Part shown: positions 31,509 to 43,500 of the stretch, in pieces
How positions within the stretch are numbered: position 1 is the stretch's first letter
How the letters are laid out: each line of letters opens with the position of its first letter
Notes under the pieces: generated by a model
What the model saw: only the letters and a program-made list of their open reading frames with translations
Database searches by the model: none
Told to the model about the DNA's origin: nothing
Source: Actinostola sp. cb2023
Taxonomy: Eukaryota > Cnidaria > Anthozoa > Actiniaria > Actinostolidae
DNA: 64,000 bases
Direction of reading: 5' to 3'
NCBI GenBank assembly: GCA_033675265.1
Contig: JAUJYZ010000753.1
Span: forward strand, 118,501-182,500
Translations under genes and position numbers: made by a program

Positions 31509-34500
31509 AAAAAAAAAAATAAAAGTCATCATCATCATCATCATCATCATCTTCATCATCATCATCTTCATCATCACTTATGTACGTGTATTTTATATTC
31601 TTATTTACACAAAGGAGACTACTATAATTGTGAAGTGTCTGTGAATTATTCAAAAAAAGGCACTACAAAAATACCACCTTATCATCATCATCATCATTAT
31701 TATCATCATCATCATCATCATCATCATCAAGAAGGAGGAAGGTGGTTCCAGTATTCACAATAATTCCCAATTCCCCTTATGACTTAGTGATAACACTACT
31801 ACCAGAATCCTTTCCGAATTCTTATTCTTATTCAAATGTTTTAATTCCTATGAGAGTACCAAGCTAAGGTATGGGATAAATTAGAATAACAAAAGAAGCT
31901 ACGAAAAGGATTGTGGTAGTAGTGGTATCATTACGTCATAAGGGGAAAGGTGAATTGTGAATGCTTAGAATGTGAATTATTAGATCCATTGGACTACTGG
32001 TTGTAATACATGTTTAGGCTCTAATCCTGCAAGCCAGCCTCATCGTTGATACCAGCAATTTACCTGCTCCCGGTGGTTAAAGTTGGACTGCAAGGTTCTT
32101 GATCACTGTTATTGACTGGTAATGAACTGCAGGTCCCCACACCGCTGTCTCTTTCATCACAGCTGTTAGGTTCACTCATAAGCTTCTGGTTATTCTGAAT
32201 AACCAAGTCTTTTAGGTATGCTAAGCAGGCTCGAACTTTGTGGGCACCATCGATTCCTGGCACAAAGAAAATGTTAACATGGTATGTGATTCTCACAAAG
32301 ACCGATATCTTGGTAAATACAAATGCATATATAATCAATGTACCAAAACAAATTCATTCTCTCTCCACATGACTGTATGCCTGTTTTATAAATTATGTCT
32401 CTAAGACAGACACTTGTCTAAGACAGACACCTCTCTAAGACAGACACATGTAAGATAGACACCTCTCTAAGATAGACACCTATATTACTTTGTAATTGAT
32501 GAAATCCTGAGTATTTAACAAATCGCAAGCGGTTTACCATTAAAAATTCTCTCTCTAAGACAGACACCTTTGCCTGGTCCATGCTGCACTGTTTTATTAT
32601 AAATTCTCTATCTAAGACAGACACCTTTGTCTGGTCACTGCTGCACTGTTTTATTATAAATTCTCTCTCTAAGACAGACACCTTTGCCTGGTCCATGCTG
32701 CATGCTGTTTTATTATAAATTCTCTCTCTAAGACAGACACCTTTGTCTGGTCCCTGCTGCACTGTTTTATTATAAATTCTCTCTCTAAGACAGACACCTT
32801 TGCCTGGTCCATGCTGCACTGTTTTATTATAAATTCTCTCTCTAAGACAGACACCTTTGTCTGGTCCCTGCTGCACTGTTTTATTCTAAATTCTCTCTCT
32901 AAGAGACACACTGGTCCCTGCTGCACTGTTTTAAAATTTCTCTCTCTAAGACAGACACCTTTCCCTGCTGCACTGTTTTATTATAAATTCTCTCTCTAAG
33001 ACAGACACCTGGTTGTCTGGTCCATGCTGCACTGTTTTATTATAAATTCTCTCTCTAAGACAGACACCTTTGCCTGGTCCCTGCTGCACTGTTTTATTAT
33101 AAATTCTCTCTCTAAGACAGACACCTTTGCCTGGTCCATGCTGCACTGTTTTATTATAAATTCTCTCTCTAAGACAGACACCTTTGTCTGGTCCCTGCTG
33201 CACTGTTTTATTATAAATTCTGTCTCTAAGACAGACACCTTTGTCTGGTCCATGCTGCACTGTTTTATTATAAATTCTCTCTCTAAGACAGACACCTTTG
33301 CCTGGTCCCTGCTGCACTGTTTTATTATAAATTCTCTCTCTAAGACAGACACCTTTGCCTGGTCCATGCTGCACTGTTTTATTATAAATTCTCTCTCTAA
33401 GACAGACACCTTTGCCTGGTCCATGCTGCACTGTTTTATTATAAATTCTCTCTCTAAGACAGACACCTTTGTATGGTCCATGCTGCACTGTTTTATTATA
33501 AATTCTCTCTCTAAGACAGACACCTTTGCCTGGTCCATGCTGCACTGTTTTATTATAAATTCTCTCTCTAAGACAGACACCTTTGCCTGGTCCATGCTGC
33601 ACTGTTTTATTATAAATTCTCTCTCTAAGACAGACACCTTTGTCTGGTCACTGCTGCACTGTTTTATTATAAATTCTCTCTCTAAGACAGACACCTTTGC
33701 CTGGTCCATGCTGCACTGTTTTATTATAAATTCTCTCTCTAAGACAGACACCTTTGCCTGGTCCATGCTGCACTGTTTTATTATAAATTCTCTCTCTAAG
33801 ACAGACACCTTTGCCTGGTCCATGCTGCACTGTTTTATTATAAATTCTCTCTAAGACAGACACCTTTGCTGGTCCACTGTTTTATTCTAAATTCTCTCTC
33901 TAAGACAGACACCTTTGCCTGGTCCATGCTGCACTGTTTTATTATAAATTCTCTCTCTAAGACAGACACCTTTGCCTGGTCCATGCTGCACTGTTTTATT
34001 ATAAATTCTGTCTCTAAGACAGACACCTTTGCCTGGTCCATGCTGCACTGTTTTATTATAAATTCTCTCTCTAAGACAGACACATAAATTCTCTCTCTGC
34101 CTGGTCCATGCTGCACTGTTTTATTATAAATTCTCTCTCTAAGACAGACACCTTTGCCTGGTCCATGCTGCACTGTTTTATTATAAATTCTCTCTCTAAG
34201 ACACACACCTTTGTCTGGTCCCTGCTGCACTGTTTTATTATAAATTCTCTCTCTAAGACAGACACCTTTGCCTGGTCCATGCTGCACTGTTTTATTATAA
34301 ATTCTCTCTCTAAGACAGACACCTTTGCCTGGTCCATGCTGCACTGTTTTATTATAAATTCTCTCTCTAAGACAGACACCTTTGCCTGGTCCATGCTGCA
34401 CTGTTTTATTATAAATTCTCTCTCTAAGACAGACACCTTTTTGCCCATGCTGCACTGTTTTATTATAAATTCTCTATCTAAGACAGACACCTTTGTCTGG

Positions 34501-37500
34501 TCCCTGCTGCACTGTTTTATTATAAATTCTCTCTCTAAGACAGACACCTTTGCCCATGCTGCACTGTTTTATTATAAATTCTCTCTCTAAGACAGACACC
34601 TTTGCCTGGTCCATGCTGCACTGTTTTATTATAAATTCTGTCTCTAAGACACACACCTTTGTCTGGTCCCTGCTGCACTGTTTTATTATAAATTCTCTCT
34701 CTAAGACAGACACCTTTGCCCATGCTGCACTGTTTTATTATAAATTCTCTCTCTAAGACAGACACCTTTGCCTGGTCCATGCTGCACTGTTTTATTATAA
34801 ATTCTCTCTCTAAGACAGACACCTTTGCCTGGTCCATGCTGCACTGTTTTATTATAAATTCTCTCTCTAAGACACACACCTTTGTCTGGTCCCTGCTGCA
34901 CTGTTTTATTATAAATTCTCTCTCTAAGACAGACACCTTTGCCCATGCTGCACTGTTTTATTATAAATTCTCTCTCTAAGACAGACACCTTTGCCTGGTC
35001 CCTGCTGCACTGTTTTATTATAAATTCTCTCTCTAAGACAGACACCTTTGTCTGGTCCATGCTGCACTGTTTTATTATAAATTCTCTATCTAAGACAGAC
35101 ACCTTTTGTCTGGTCCTCTAAGACAGACACCTTTGCTGCACTGTTTTATTATAAATTCTCTCTCTAAGACAGACACCTTTGTCTGGTCCATGCTGCACTG
35201 TTTTTATTATAAATTCTCTCTCTAAGACAGACACCTTTGTCTGGTCCCTGCTGCACTGCACTGTTTTATTATAAATTCTCTATCTAAGACAGACACCTTT
35301 GTCTGGTCCATGCTGCACTGTTTTATTATAAATTCTCTCTCTAAGACAGACACCTTTGTCTGGTCCATGCTGCACTGTTTTATTATAAATTCTCTCTCTA
35401 AGACAAACACCTTTGTCTGGTCCCTGCTGCACTGTTTTATTATAAATTCTCTATCTAAGACAGACACAGCTTTGTCTGTTTTATTATAAATTCTCTCTCT
35501 AAAGACAGACACCTTTCCCTGCTGCACTGTTTTATTATAAATTCTCTATCTAAGACAGACACAGCTTTGTCTGGTCCCTGCTGCACTGTTTTATTATAAA
35601 TTCTCTCTCTAAGACAGACACCTTTGTCTGGTCCTTGCTGCACTGTTTTATTATAAATTCTCTATCTAAGACAGACAGACACCTTTGTCTGGTCCATGCT
35701 GCACTGTTTTATTATAAATTCTCTCTCTAAGACAGACACCTTTGTCTGGTCCCTGCTGCACTGTTTTATTATAAATTCTCTATCTAAGACAGACACCTTT
35801 GTCTGGTCCATGCTGCACTGTTTTATTATAAATTCTCTCTCTAAGACAGACACCTTTGTCTGGTCCATGCTGTACTGTTTTATTATAAATTCTCTCTCTA
35901 AGACAGACACCTTTGTCTGGTCCATGCTGCACTGTTTTATTATAAATTCTCTCTCTAAGACAGACACCTTTGCCTGGCTGCACTGTTTTATTGTAAATTC
36001 TCTCTCTAAGACAGACACCTTTGTCTGGTCCCTGCTGCACTGTTTTATTATAAATTCTCTCTAACACAGACACCTTTGTCTAGTCCCTGCTGCACTGTAG
36101 TTTAAATTATGCCCATGACCATTGGGCATAGAGACATTGTGTATGCGTTTTTTTAAGAAATAAATTATTATTATTATTAAGACTGTGAATGATTAAGTTG
36201 TGTTGTAAATACCTCTCTCTATTGGATCTCCTATTCTGCCATTCAAATAACCATGCACAATGTCAATGACAGCCACTTGTTCCTCGGACGTGATGGGGTG
36301 ATTATCATTCTATAACGAATGCAATGTTAATACCAAGTAAGTAAGCGACCCCTAGGCTGGTATCCATAGAGGCCCTGCATAACTCTATCCAAACTACATG
36401 TACATATGTAATTGGCCACTACAAAAAAGAGCAGGGGACTGAGAACAAGTTTATTAGAATTAATGTAATTACGAAATTAAGTTTATGACATGAAACAACA
36501 TGTTGAAATTATCATATGTGCAAAGTTTGATGTGAATTGAGTGAATCCTGTCGGAATTATAAACTTTTGAAATTTTGAAATTTTACAGTGAATGTATGGT
36601 TTGGGTAGACTACGTAAAAAAATAAAGAGTTTGTATGGGAAAATGTACATCTTTGATGCCCTCTAGCATCAATATTAAGCCAAGGTTCACCAAACTTTCC
36701 AGATTAGCTAAGTTTGATCTGCTCTGTCAGAAAATGATGCCCACTTTTGCTAGTTTCTTATTGAATTAGTTTTACGGACTTGGTCCCAGTCCCCTGCTCT
36801 TTTTTGTAATGGCCAATTACAATCTAAAAAATAAATATAAAATTAATGAAGGGCGCTCCCTGCAAGAACAGAGTATAAAACTAAGTGACTTATTTACAAA
36901 ATGTAATTGTGATCAAAACCCAAATTCTCCTTTGAAATTCAAAGAATCTCGAGGAGAATTTAGATTTTGATCAGAGATTGTTGTTCTTGCAGGCCGGGAC
37001 CCCTTGAAATGATTATTAAATGAATACCATGCATGCAAGCAGCCCAGTGTGAAGTCAAATCTACAGTCAAACCTCTATCAAAGTGGTCATCTATTAAGCG
37101 GCCAACCTCTATTTAGCGGCCAGTGGTCAATGCAGTCCTAAAGAGTGCTTTAGCATTGTTTTACACCTCTATTAAGCGGCCAGTGGTCAATGCGGTCCTA
37201 AAGAGTGCTTTAGCATTGTTTTACACCTCTATTAAGCGGCCAGTGGTCAATGCGGTCCTAAAGAGTGATTTAGCATTGTTTTACACCTCTATTAAGCGGC
37301 CAACCTCTATTTAGCAGCCAGTGGTCAATGCGGTCCTAAAGAGTGCTTTAGCATTGTTTTACACCTCTATTAAGCGGCGAACCTCTATTAAGCGGCCAGT
37401 GGTCAATGCGGTCCTAAAGAGTGATTTAGCATTGTTTTACACCTCTATTAAGCGGCCAACCTCTATTCAGCAGCCAGTGGTCAATGCGGTCCTAAAGAGT

Positions 37501-40500
37501 GCTTTAGCATTGTTTTACACCTCTATTAAGCGGCCAACCTCTATTTAGCAGCCAGTGGTCAATGCGGTCCTAAAGAGTGCTTTAGCATTGTTTTACACCT
37601 CTATTAAGCGGCGAACCTCTATTAAGCGGCCAACCTCTATTTAGCGGCCAGTGGTCAATGCGGTCCTAAAGAGTGCTTTAGCATTGTTTTACACCTCTAT
37701 TAAGCGGCCAACCTCTATTTAGCGGCCAGTGGTCAATGCGGTCCTAAAGAGTGCTTTAGCATTGTTTTACACCTCTATTAAGCGGCCAACCTCTATTTAG
37801 CAGCCAGTGGTCAATGCGGTCCTAAAGAGTGCTTTAGCATTGTTTTACACCTCTATTAAGCGGCGAACCTCTATTAAGCGGCCAACCTCTATTTAGCAGC
37901 CAGTGGTCAATGCGGTCCTAAAGAGTGCTTTAGCATTGTTTTACACCTCTATTAAGCAGGCAACCTCTATTTAGCGGCCAGTGGTCAATGCGGTCCTAAA
38001 GAGTGCTTTAGCATTGTTTTACACCTCTATTAAGCGGCGAACCTCTATTTAGCGGCCAGTGGTCAATGCGGTCCTAAAGAGTGCTTTAGCATTGTTTTAC
38101 ACCTCTATTAAGCAGGCAACCTCTATTTAGCGGCCAGTGGTCAATGCGGTCCTAAAGAGTGCTTTAGCATTGTTTTACACCTCTATTAAGCGGCGAACCT
38201 CTATTTAGCGGCCAGTGGTCAATGCGGTCCTAAAGAGTGCTTTAGCATTGTTTTACACCTCTATTAAGCAGGCAACCTCTATTTAGCGGCCAGTGGTCAA
38301 TGTCCTAAAGAGTGCTTTAGCATTGTTTTACACCTCTATTAAGCGGCGAACCTCTATTTAGCGGCCAGTGGTCAATGCGGTCCTAAAGAGTGCTTTAGCA
38401 TTGTTTTACACCTCTATTAAGCGGCCAACCTCTATTTAGCAGCCAGTGGTCAATGTCCTAAAGAGTGCTTTAGCATTGTTTTACACCTCTATTAAGCGGC
38501 CAACCTCTATTTAGCGGCCAGTGGTCAATGCGGTCCTAAAGAGTGCTTTAGCATTGTTTTACACCTCTATTAAGCGGCCAACCTCTATTTAGCAGCCAGT
38601 GGTCAATGTCCTAAAGAGTGCTTTAGCATTGTTTTACACCTCTATTAAGCGGCCAACCTCTATTTAGTGGCCAGTGGTCAATGCGGTCCTAAAGAGTGCT
38701 TTAGCATTGTTTTACACCTCTATTAAGCGGCCAACCTCTATTTAGCGGCCAGTTGTCAGTTCCCCGAGGGTGGCCATTTAATAGAGGTTCCACAGCTGTA
38801 TAACCTAAATCCTTACGACATATAAATTAAGTTTATTACAGTATTATTACTATTACTATTATTACTATTATTATTTTCCATATAATACCTTGTCAACTGC
38901 GCTTTGTTTCAATGTTAGCAATTCCCTGGTGAGTTTTGTTACTTTGATTTGTAGCCTTTTAATCAAGACTTCTTCATTGACTCCTTGGTTGATGCTGAAA
39001 TACAGCATGAGCAAATTAACATTTCTGTACATCAAGATAATAATATAATATATAATATAAATGTGCATACATGTATGTTGCCTATGCCTATAGGTTCAGG
39101 GTTAAATGAACGCATAACAATCATTAATCCAGGTTATAGCCTAAAAACATTTATTAATTTTTAATAATTTGTATAACGTGGTATTGGTGTTTCAGTGAAA
39201 CTCAGCATGAACAATAATAATGGCGTCAGTCAGACATAAAGGTGTTAGAGTGTTAGTCTGGCACAATATCCTGATGACAAAAAAATCGTTCATCCAGGTG
39301 TTTTTATTTGGAAAATTCGTAAATCCATGTTTTCGAGTGACAAATTCCAAAAACAGGGTCCAGCATGCAGGTCTGAACATCTTGCCGCACATACCTAACC
39401 ATTTTTAACCAACCATTTTTTAATTAACCATTGTTTCGACAGTGTCTACAGTCATCACCAGTAAAGATAATAATGAACAAAGTAGTTTATAACATAACAT
39501 TGATATAATGCGCACTCTGATTGGCTAATTAGCATGTGCGAGCATGCATCCATAACTCAATGGACGCACGCTCACGTCATCGGCATAGCGCGCGCTCTGA
39601 AATCAATTGGAAAATAAAATTGTTTTATTTGAATTTGCAGTAACTATATTATAAAAGGAAATGGTCAACGCTTCAGCTGTGTGTCCATCGAGTTATGGAT
39701 GCACTTGGTCGGCTGCTAAGCACTCAAGAAGCTAGAGTACGCCTCGTGTGACTCCTACGCTTCTCTCGCTAAGCACTCAAGAAGCTAGAGTATGCCTCGT
39801 GTGACTCCTACGCTTCTCTCATGCTTATAATTAGCAGCCTCCCGCGTGCATCCATAACTCGATGGATTCCTTCAATATGTAGAAAAATAAGGTATTGGTA
39901 AACAGATCAGAAACTTAATCAGTAGTACTTACATAGGGTTGTTGGTGACTCTCGCCACTCGCTGTGCGAAACGACAAGTTAAAATGGTCTCATTCAGATT
40001 AAATGGTTGCAAGGATAAAGTCGCAATCATGGCAGTATTGCAGTTCCCACCTAAAACACAAAGTTTTAGTTATCCTTTTTATACACTTGTTTCAAAAACG
40101 CTGACAATGGGCAATCTGAAATGGATGATCTGAGACCGACAATAATATTGGGAAACTGGGCATTACTAACTTGCAAAATTCATCATTCGACCTCGAGCTT
40201 GGAATCACGCTTGGTGTTCAAAATGAACGACATATGGCGGAAGTTTAGATTTTCAAAAGTGGTCGTACTGTAACTAGAGTCCATATTCTCGTCTATGTGC
40301 TGAAATTTTTTTTTCAGACCATCCAATTCAGATCGACCGTCATCTACGTTTTTTGAAATAGGTGTATACGAATGGATGGATGGATGGATAAATGATTGAA
40401 TTAATTAATTATTAGATGATTTAATTAATACACAAATAGAAAAATGAATAAAAGAATGAAAAATATATATAATAAAAAAGGAATCATTGAATGCAATGCA

Positions 40501-43500
40501 TGGATAAATGAATGCACAGATGGATGAATGAAGGGATAGATATATAGCAGCGTAACAAACTCACCCAAACTATCCTGTAGCAACATTGTCAGCAGAGAGT
40601 TTCTGTATGAGACATACGGACCTGTAGTAATGGTCATGGATTGACCTTTACGTTTTAAAACTTCATTGAAACCAATTGCACTTTGACATTTCAAGTTACT
40701 CAAACCTGTGGACAACATACGACAACATGTTGAACATTTAGTGCACTTTTCAGTTGAGTTTGGAGTGCTTGTAGCTTTAACTTATTGAATGAATGGAATG
40801 AATGGAATGAATGGAATGGAATGAATGGAATGAATGTGAATGGATGAATGAATGAATGAATGAATGATGGATGGATGGATGGATGAATGGATGGATGAAT
40901 GGATGGATGAATGAATGGATGAATCAATGGATAGATGAATGAATGGATGGATGAATCAATGGATGGATAAATGAATGGATGGATGAATGAATGATGGATG
41001 GATGAATGAATGATGGATAAATGAATGAATGGAGATGGATGGATAAATGAATGATGGATGGACAGACGAATCAATGGATAGATGGATGGATAGATGAATG
41101 AATGGATGGATGGATAGATGGAATCAATGGATGGATGAATGAATGAATGGATGGATAGATGAATCAATGGAATCAATGGATAGATAAATGAATGGATAGA
41201 TGAATGAATGGATAGATGAATGGATAGATAGATGAATGGATAGATGAATGAATGAATGAATGAATGAATGGATAGATAGATGAATGGATAGATGAAGGAA
41301 TGAATGAATGAATGAATGGATAGATAGATGAATGGATAGATAGATGAATGGATAGATGAAGGAATGAATGAATGAATGAATGGATAGATAGATGAATGGA
41401 TAGATAGATGAATGGATAGATGAAGGAATGAAGGAATGAATAAATACCCGAAGTAACTATTACATCACTTCAGTTCTTACTTATTGCCCTTGTGCTTAAA
41501 TGTGGTAGTTGAATATCTGCACTCTTACAGCGTTGCTTGGTGGCCTTCAAACCATCCTTACTTCCTGATGGGATATGGGATTGTAAGCCTTGAATGTGAA
41601 GTTTTTGGAGTGACAAAATCACCGTCTCCAAGTAATGTAGAGAGAGATTGATATATTTTGTTTCACTATTGAGGCTCGACAAGCCATCTTGTCCTCCTTT
41701 ATTGGTGAAACGCTCGGATCCAGCTAAGTCAACCAGATTTAGTTTAGATCTGAAGAGAAACAAGGTTTCAATCAAGTTTCTCGGAAAGGAGAACACAAAT
41801 TATTCAATAATGGTGATTACGATGATGACGATGATGATGATGATGGTGATGAATTCATGATGATGATGGTGGTTGATGTGTTGTTGGTGATGACAATGAT
41901 GGTGGTGGCTGATGATGACGATCATGATGATGATGGTGGTTGATGATGTTGTTGATGATGATGACGACAGTGGTAATATATAGTTGATGATGACGATCAT
42001 GATGGCAACAAATTCATGATGATGATGGTGGTTGATGATGTTGTTGATGATGATGATGACAACAGTGGTAATAGTTGATGATGATGATGATGATGGTGAT
42101 GATTCATGATGAATTCATGATGATGATGATGGTGGTTGTTGATGTGTTGTTGATGATGACAATGATGATGGTGGTTGATGATGTTGTTGATGATGATGAT
42201 GATGACAACAGTGGTAATAGTTGATGATGACGATGATGGTGATGAATTCATGATGATGATGGTGGTTGATGTGTTGTTGATGATGACAATGATGATGGTG
42301 GTTGATGATGTTGTTGATGATGATGATGACGACAGTGGTAATATATAGTTGATGATGACGATCATGATGGCAACAAATTCATGATGATGATGGTGGTTGA
42401 TGATGTTGTTGATGATGATGATGACAACGGTGGTAATAGTTGATGATGACGATCATGATGATGGCAACAAATTCATGATGATGGTGGTTGATGATATTGT
42501 TAATGATGATGATGATGACAGTGGTAATAGTTGATGATGATGATGATGGTGGTGAATTCATGATAACGTTGGAGGTGATTATGATGACAATGATGATGGT
42601 GATGGTTGATGATGACAATGATGACAATCATGATGGAGGTGACGAATTCATGATGACGATGATGGTAGTGGTACCTTAGTAGTGGTGATTACAATGATGG
42701 TGGTGGCGATGATTAGTAGTACTAAGTTAACGATGGTCAAGACATTGATAATGACAGTAGTAACGGCACTGGAGACACATGAAGTGTGGTGGCAGTGACA
42801 ATGAAGATGATGATTGATGATATTAATGACGATGATGACATCAAGTGGTTCCTCCAAGAACAATGTGAGTGACCTCTGATCAAAAATTAAATTCCCTTTG
42901 AGATTCTTTAAATTTCAAAGGAGAATTTGGGTTTTGATCTCAAATCACTTGAGGTACTACTACTCACTTGACTACAACCTCGGAGTCTTGCTTTTGCCTG
43001 GTCAATAACACAGTAAAGATGGCATGTGATCGGGAAGACCTGAAAAAAGATAAAGGTATGATATTTAACATCCATGCACCTTCAGTTGAAACTGGTATCC
43101 CAGGAGATGCGCGGTGTGCCCTCTACCGCTCCCTCTATCAGTGTTCCATTCTGCTGACGAAATATAAAACGCCCCCACATGCTCTGTGCAGTTATAGAGC
43201 TCGCATGCAGGGACTGATCAGAACACCAGAGAAGTGTTACCTAGGAGAAGCATGACGTGTAACACTTCTCGAGTGTTCGATCAGTTCCAAGGTGCTCTAA
43301 AACTGCACATAGCACAGCGGACAAGTTTTCTATTTCTTTTATAAAATACAATGATGATTTTAAGGCAAGTTTTCAAATATGTTCATTAGAAAAATGTTTG
43401 AATATATGAGCGCATGTGCTGTCTGCTCTCATAGAGCATGTGGCATAAGCATCCTTTGGCAAATTAAACCAGAGCGTGTGTTATATCATAGTTATTTCAT

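Noticed and set aside
32418..36073. Many ORFs with 19-residue repeats (RERIYNKTV, LHCFIINSL)
   Set aside because: 57-bp satellite units read on both strands inside a kinesin intron; no conserved domain, and frames break at every shortened unit.
37061..38800. Possible CRISPR-like array
   Set aside because: Repeats are contiguous without unique spacers, the gene context is a eukaryotic intron, and no cas-like genes exist.
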